The position numbers and the translations under genes are program-made. Below the pieces are notes generated by a model. It was not told where the DNA came from, ran no database searches, and worked only from the letters and a program-made list of their open reading frames with translations. This document shows, one piece after another, positions 17,801 through 19,683 of a DNA stretch of 19,683 nucleotides. The DNA is from Brachionus plicatilis (Eukaryota > Rotifera > Eurotatoria > Ploima > Brachionidae), in NCBI GenBank assembly GCA_010279815.1, contig QEOQ01000486.1, positions 576,119-595,801 of the forward strand, read 5' to 3'. Within the stretch, counting starts at the first letter, position 1. Each line of letters begins with the position of its first letter.

Positions 17801-17801
17801 C

Positions 17802-17809
17802 GACCATCA
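17802..17809. repeat. Target-site duplication (right), 732-bp element
   Basis: GACCATCA is identical to 17062-17069. The next base differs on the two sides (C at 17810, T at 17070), so the duplication is eight bases unless a ninth position has mutated. Confidence 0.85.
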
Positions 17810-18005
17810 CTCCAACAAAATCCCTCTCACACTCTCTGGTCGTTAGTATGACATTTGAGTTGCTTTTTTGTGTATATTTATGCCTTGCATTTAGTCTACC
17901 GAAATGCATTACTTCGCATTTATCATCACACAGTCCCATACGCCAAATCTTTCTGTATTGACATACTGCATCCAGATTCTTTTTGTCTTTGCTTCTAGCT
18001 GTAAT

Positions 18006-19150
18006 TTATCAATATATTAATTTTCTTTTACAAAATATTTTGGTCTCAACAAAATTTTTAAACCTGAGGGTACGAAATTTTTTTTAAAAAGCCTCTAAAA
18101 AGAAATTAAAGAGTTTAAATATTTGAAAATTTAGAATTTGAAATTTTTAATTTGAAAATTTGAGTATTTTTAGAAAATTTAACTAATTGTCACTTTTGAG
18201 AATTAATAAAAATATAGAGAAAAAATACTGAAAAAATGATAGTAAAATCATAGTTTGAAGATGAGTTTGTCTGTGTTACGAATTTCTTACAAAATTAAAC
18301 TAAATTAATTCACCTCATTCACTTAACTTTCACGATTTTTCCTTTCATATTCTTTTACTCTTCTTTTTGAAGTTACAAATAAAATTTTTAATTTAAAGCT
18401 TCTTAAATTCTTAATTAATATATTTGGTTCTGACTATGACGTTACTATCTTTCTTACTCTTTTAATCTCATTTAAAAAAATACTTTTTTGATTTATAATT
18501 ATTTTTTCCTCCACCAAACTGATTTTGAAAGATAAAACGATTGACTCTGAAAGCCAAGCTGAAATTTCAAAGATTAGCTTGAGATCAAAACATATCAATT
18601 TAATTTTAGATTGAAGATATTTTTGGTGATAATAATTATAATTCTGGCTAATTTATTCACAAGTTTCTTCAAAAATGAGTGATAAAGCATTTGAAATTTT
18701 GAAAAAAAATCAAAAAAATCATTTTTATATAAATAACGCAAAATAAAAAAAAATACATACTGAATTAAACTAATTATATTAAAGACTTTTGGAGATAAAA
18801 GTTTAAGCTCTATAAAATTTGAAGATTTTTCAGAAATTAAACAACCACGGGCGTATCAAGTGGAGATTTATTAAGTCATTTGAAAGAAAATTGTTGACGT
18901 TTTTGCTGTTCATGACAGAAAACTAATTTTTTTTATTTATTAGTTTTTTAATATTTTTCAAATTGATTTCATAAAATTCAGGATGTCTCTCTAAAACGTC
19001 GACTCATTATAGTTTGTTTATTTTTAGGTTATTTTTACAAAATTAATTTTATACCATGGTTTGATAAACAAAATTAGCCTAATGTCAATAATGTCTATTA
19101 GACTAAATAATCTTATCAGTTTCTCTTATTTTTGTAATTTTCCTTTTATT
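18006..19150. other. AT-rich region, no gene seen
   Basis: This is flanking DNA beyond the 5' truncation point of LINE C. It holds A/T-rich low-complexity sequence, including a run of AAATTT-type short repeats at about 18110-18180. No coding frame, hairpin of note or repeat was recognised. Confidence 0.5.
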
Positions 19151-19235
19151 GTGTAGTGCGCTAGAATGGGCGATCTCCTAGTAGACCGCCTCCGCAAACT
19201 TGCTTACCGTAATTTATTATTACTATTATTATTAT
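19151..19235 (+). mobile_element. Probable LINE 3'-tail fragment with hairpin and (ATT)n tail
   Basis: A sharp GC-rich island of about 58 bases is followed at once by a TTATTATTACTATTATTATTA tract. Inside it GGCG-A-TCT (19169-19176) pairs with AGA-C-CGCC (19183-19190) around a six-base loop. A unique hairpin followed by a trinucleotide tail is the usual form of a CR1/L2-type 3' end. It shares no motif with copies A, B and C, so it would be another family. No coding part is present. Confidence 0.4.
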
Positions 19236-19420
19236 ATTTTAATCTAATTCAAATTTTAAAATGGAAAATTAGAATAAAATAAATAAATTTGTAATAAATC
19301 TTTAATTTAACCAATTTATTATATGCCATAAATTTTCTGTATGAGAATTTCTTATATGCAAAAAAATATGCACTTAAAGTAAATAAAAACATTACTTTTA
19401 AAATCAAGTTCCCTTTCTAG
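19236..19420. other. AT-rich spacer before the hAT-like end
   Basis: No gene is visible. The last eight bases (CTTTCTAG, 19413-19420) are the predicted target duplication of the element that follows. Confidence 0.4.
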
Positions 19421-19683
19421 TAGTGTTGGGAATCGACTAGGTCGACTAGAGTCGACTGAATTTTTTTCCAAGTCGAGTCGACTCGACTCCGTTAATTTTT
19501 AAGTCGAATCGAGTCGACTCGATTTTTTTCCAGTCGACTTAATAACTTTTTTATTATAAGGAATAATTTAGTTCTGTAAAATGCTCAATGTTTAAGCAAC
19601 TTTGCTTAATCCGAAAATATGTGTCTGCAAAAACTCTTCAATGTACTTGCACAGTTGATTAAATACTTTTTAATGGCGTGCAA
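19421..19683. mobile_element. One end of a hAT-like DNA transposon, running off the window
   Basis: The element begins TAGTGTTGGG, a hAT-type terminus. The eight bases before it, CTTTCTAG, fit the hAT target pattern nTnnnnAn. Five GTCGAC palindromes lie within 98 bases (19441, 19451, 19477, 19513, 19533), set among TCGACT/AGTCGA variants and T runs; repeated subterminal motifs of this kind are typical transposase-binding regions. Beyond them a minus-strand frame shows weak resemblance to the transposase C-terminus. The other end, the TIR partner and the second duplication lie outside the window. Confidence 0.6.
19606..19683 (-). pseudogene. Possible hAT transposase C-terminal (dimerisation) fragment, decayed
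   Basis: Reading leftward from the window edge, the frame gives K-K-Y-L, then A-S-T and S, then R-H-I-F-S before a TAA at 19606-19608. The hAT dimerisation domain has the order KYL, A-T-S, S-E-R and FS with similar spacing, although the SER signature is not intact here. Further left another frame segment reads T-K-L-F-L before the subterminal repeats begin. The position next to a hAT-like terminus raises the likelihood; the match is short and the frame is broken. Confidence 0.3.

Larger units (their letters stand above)
17070..17801. mobile_element. 732-bp non-autonomous TIR transposon with TGATCA-rich ends, 8-bp TSD (hAT-like?)
   Basis: The terminal repeats 17071-17180 and 17691-17800 differ at only about three of 110 positions and begin GGTCATGACGAC. 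The extreme bases (T at 17070, C at 17801) do not pair. An 8-bp duplication, GACCATCA, flanks the element, and discounting the element and one duplication rejoins LINE C in frame, which supports these ends. Eleven TGATCA sites lie in the outer parts of the element, and TCATGACGACT occurs twice in each TIR, 50 bases apart. An 8-bp duplication suggests hAT (P and Merlin elements also make 8-bp duplications). The duplication does not fit the usual hAT nTnnnnAn pattern, so the superfamily is uncertain. Confidence 0.85.
15657..18005 (-). mobile_element. 5'-truncated CR1-like LINE, copy C, host of two nested transposons
   Basis: The minus strand reads reverse transcriptase from about 18005 down to the stop at 15684-15686, then a tail ending in ACTACTACTACC (complement of 15657-15669). 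Only about 0.94 kb is LINE; the rest is two inserted elements (15813-16471 and 17070-17801) with their target duplications. The GAGCTGTAGCAG at 15730-15741 is the complement of the 3' motif shared with copies A and B. Its protein differs clearly from A and B, so it belongs to another subfamily. Confidence 0.85.
15684..18005 (-). pseudogene. LINE reverse transcriptase C-terminal region, split in four pieces (copy C)
   Basis: Pieces in coding order on the minus strand: 18005-17802 (with KCEVMHFGRLN-like landmarks: DDKCEVMHFGR); 17061-16938 (DLKW, then SSRVLGMLKRTF); 16906-16472 (MVRPYLDYAVQVWNP, LEKVQERATK, RVRGYLIEMYKL, HWNKLPEN); and 15803-15684 (FKMALDKF and a short tail to TAG). The first and second pieces, and the third and fourth, are each separated by a transposon and remain in the same frame once the insert and one target duplication are discounted. 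The second and third pieces are separated by a 40-bp duplication and lie in different frames. The catalytic YxDD region is absent because of 5' truncation. It is certainly non-functional. Confidence 0.85.

Noticed and set aside
17062..17810. A 9-bp (Mutator-type) target duplication for the 732-bp element
   Set aside because: The ninth position differs (T at 17070, C at 17810). Eight bases match exactly and frame restoration fits eight, so the 8-bp reading is preferred, though a mutated ninth base cannot be ruled out.
17767..17961. 64-residue plus-strand frame across the transposon-LINE junction
   Set aside because: It straddles a TIR and the antisense of LINE C, so it cannot be a native gene.
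1..19683. CRISPR array, tRNA or rRNA genes
   Set aside because: No regularly spaced repeats of array type and no cloverleaf or rRNA-like stretch were recognised by eye on either strand.

Overview
The window is very AT-rich eukaryotic, almost certainly animal, DNA. It carries two intact-looking single-exon genes, three protein-bearing remnants of CR1/jockey-type LINE retrotransposons, several small DNA transposons, and long low-complexity AT stretches. A peptide-type class A GPCR, CR1-like LINE remnants and a cytosolic bacterial-style UDP-glycosyltransferase together fit a small invertebrate such as a monogonont rotifer (Brachionus-like). The species is an inference and cannot be settled from the sequence alone.

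Layout. 224-1543 (+) is a GT1/MGT-type glycosyltransferase. 2446-3909 (-) is a seven-helix receptor, convergent with it across a 0.9 kb AT-rich gap that holds several perfect palindromes and a cluster of TTACG motifs. 5181-5835 (+) is a 5'-truncated LINE (copy A). 8046-8690 (+) is a second, badly decayed LINE (copy B). 10027-10249 is an old fold-back MITE. 10973-11200 (-) is an unidentified short reading frame in a pocket of higher GC. 11.2-15.6 kb is AT-rich and shows no gene. 15657-18005 (-) is a third LINE (copy C). The right edge holds a LINE tail stub (19151-19235) and one end of a hAT-like transposon (19421 to the window end).

The most interesting structure is LINE copy C. Two unrelated terminal-inverted-repeat elements sit inside it. 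One is 659 bp with 148-bp TIRs and a perfect 9-bp target duplication. The other is 732 bp with about 111-bp TIRs and an 8-bp target duplication. Removing either element plus one duplication copy puts the two flanking LINE fragments exactly back in the same reading frame, which fixes the element ends to the base. The 732-bp element carries eleven TGATCA motifs clustered at its ends. The 659-bp element carries a third, tandem copy of its terminal repeat. LINE C also has a 40-bp local duplication that breaks its frame.

All three LINE remnants share a 3' module: a CTGCTACAGCTC motif at the end of the ORF, then a short hairpin (clear in A and B), then a (CTA)n tail. A probable fourth stub of the same kind lies at 1820-1866. 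The two real genes show no functional link to each other; the rest of the window is mainly a record of nested transposition.
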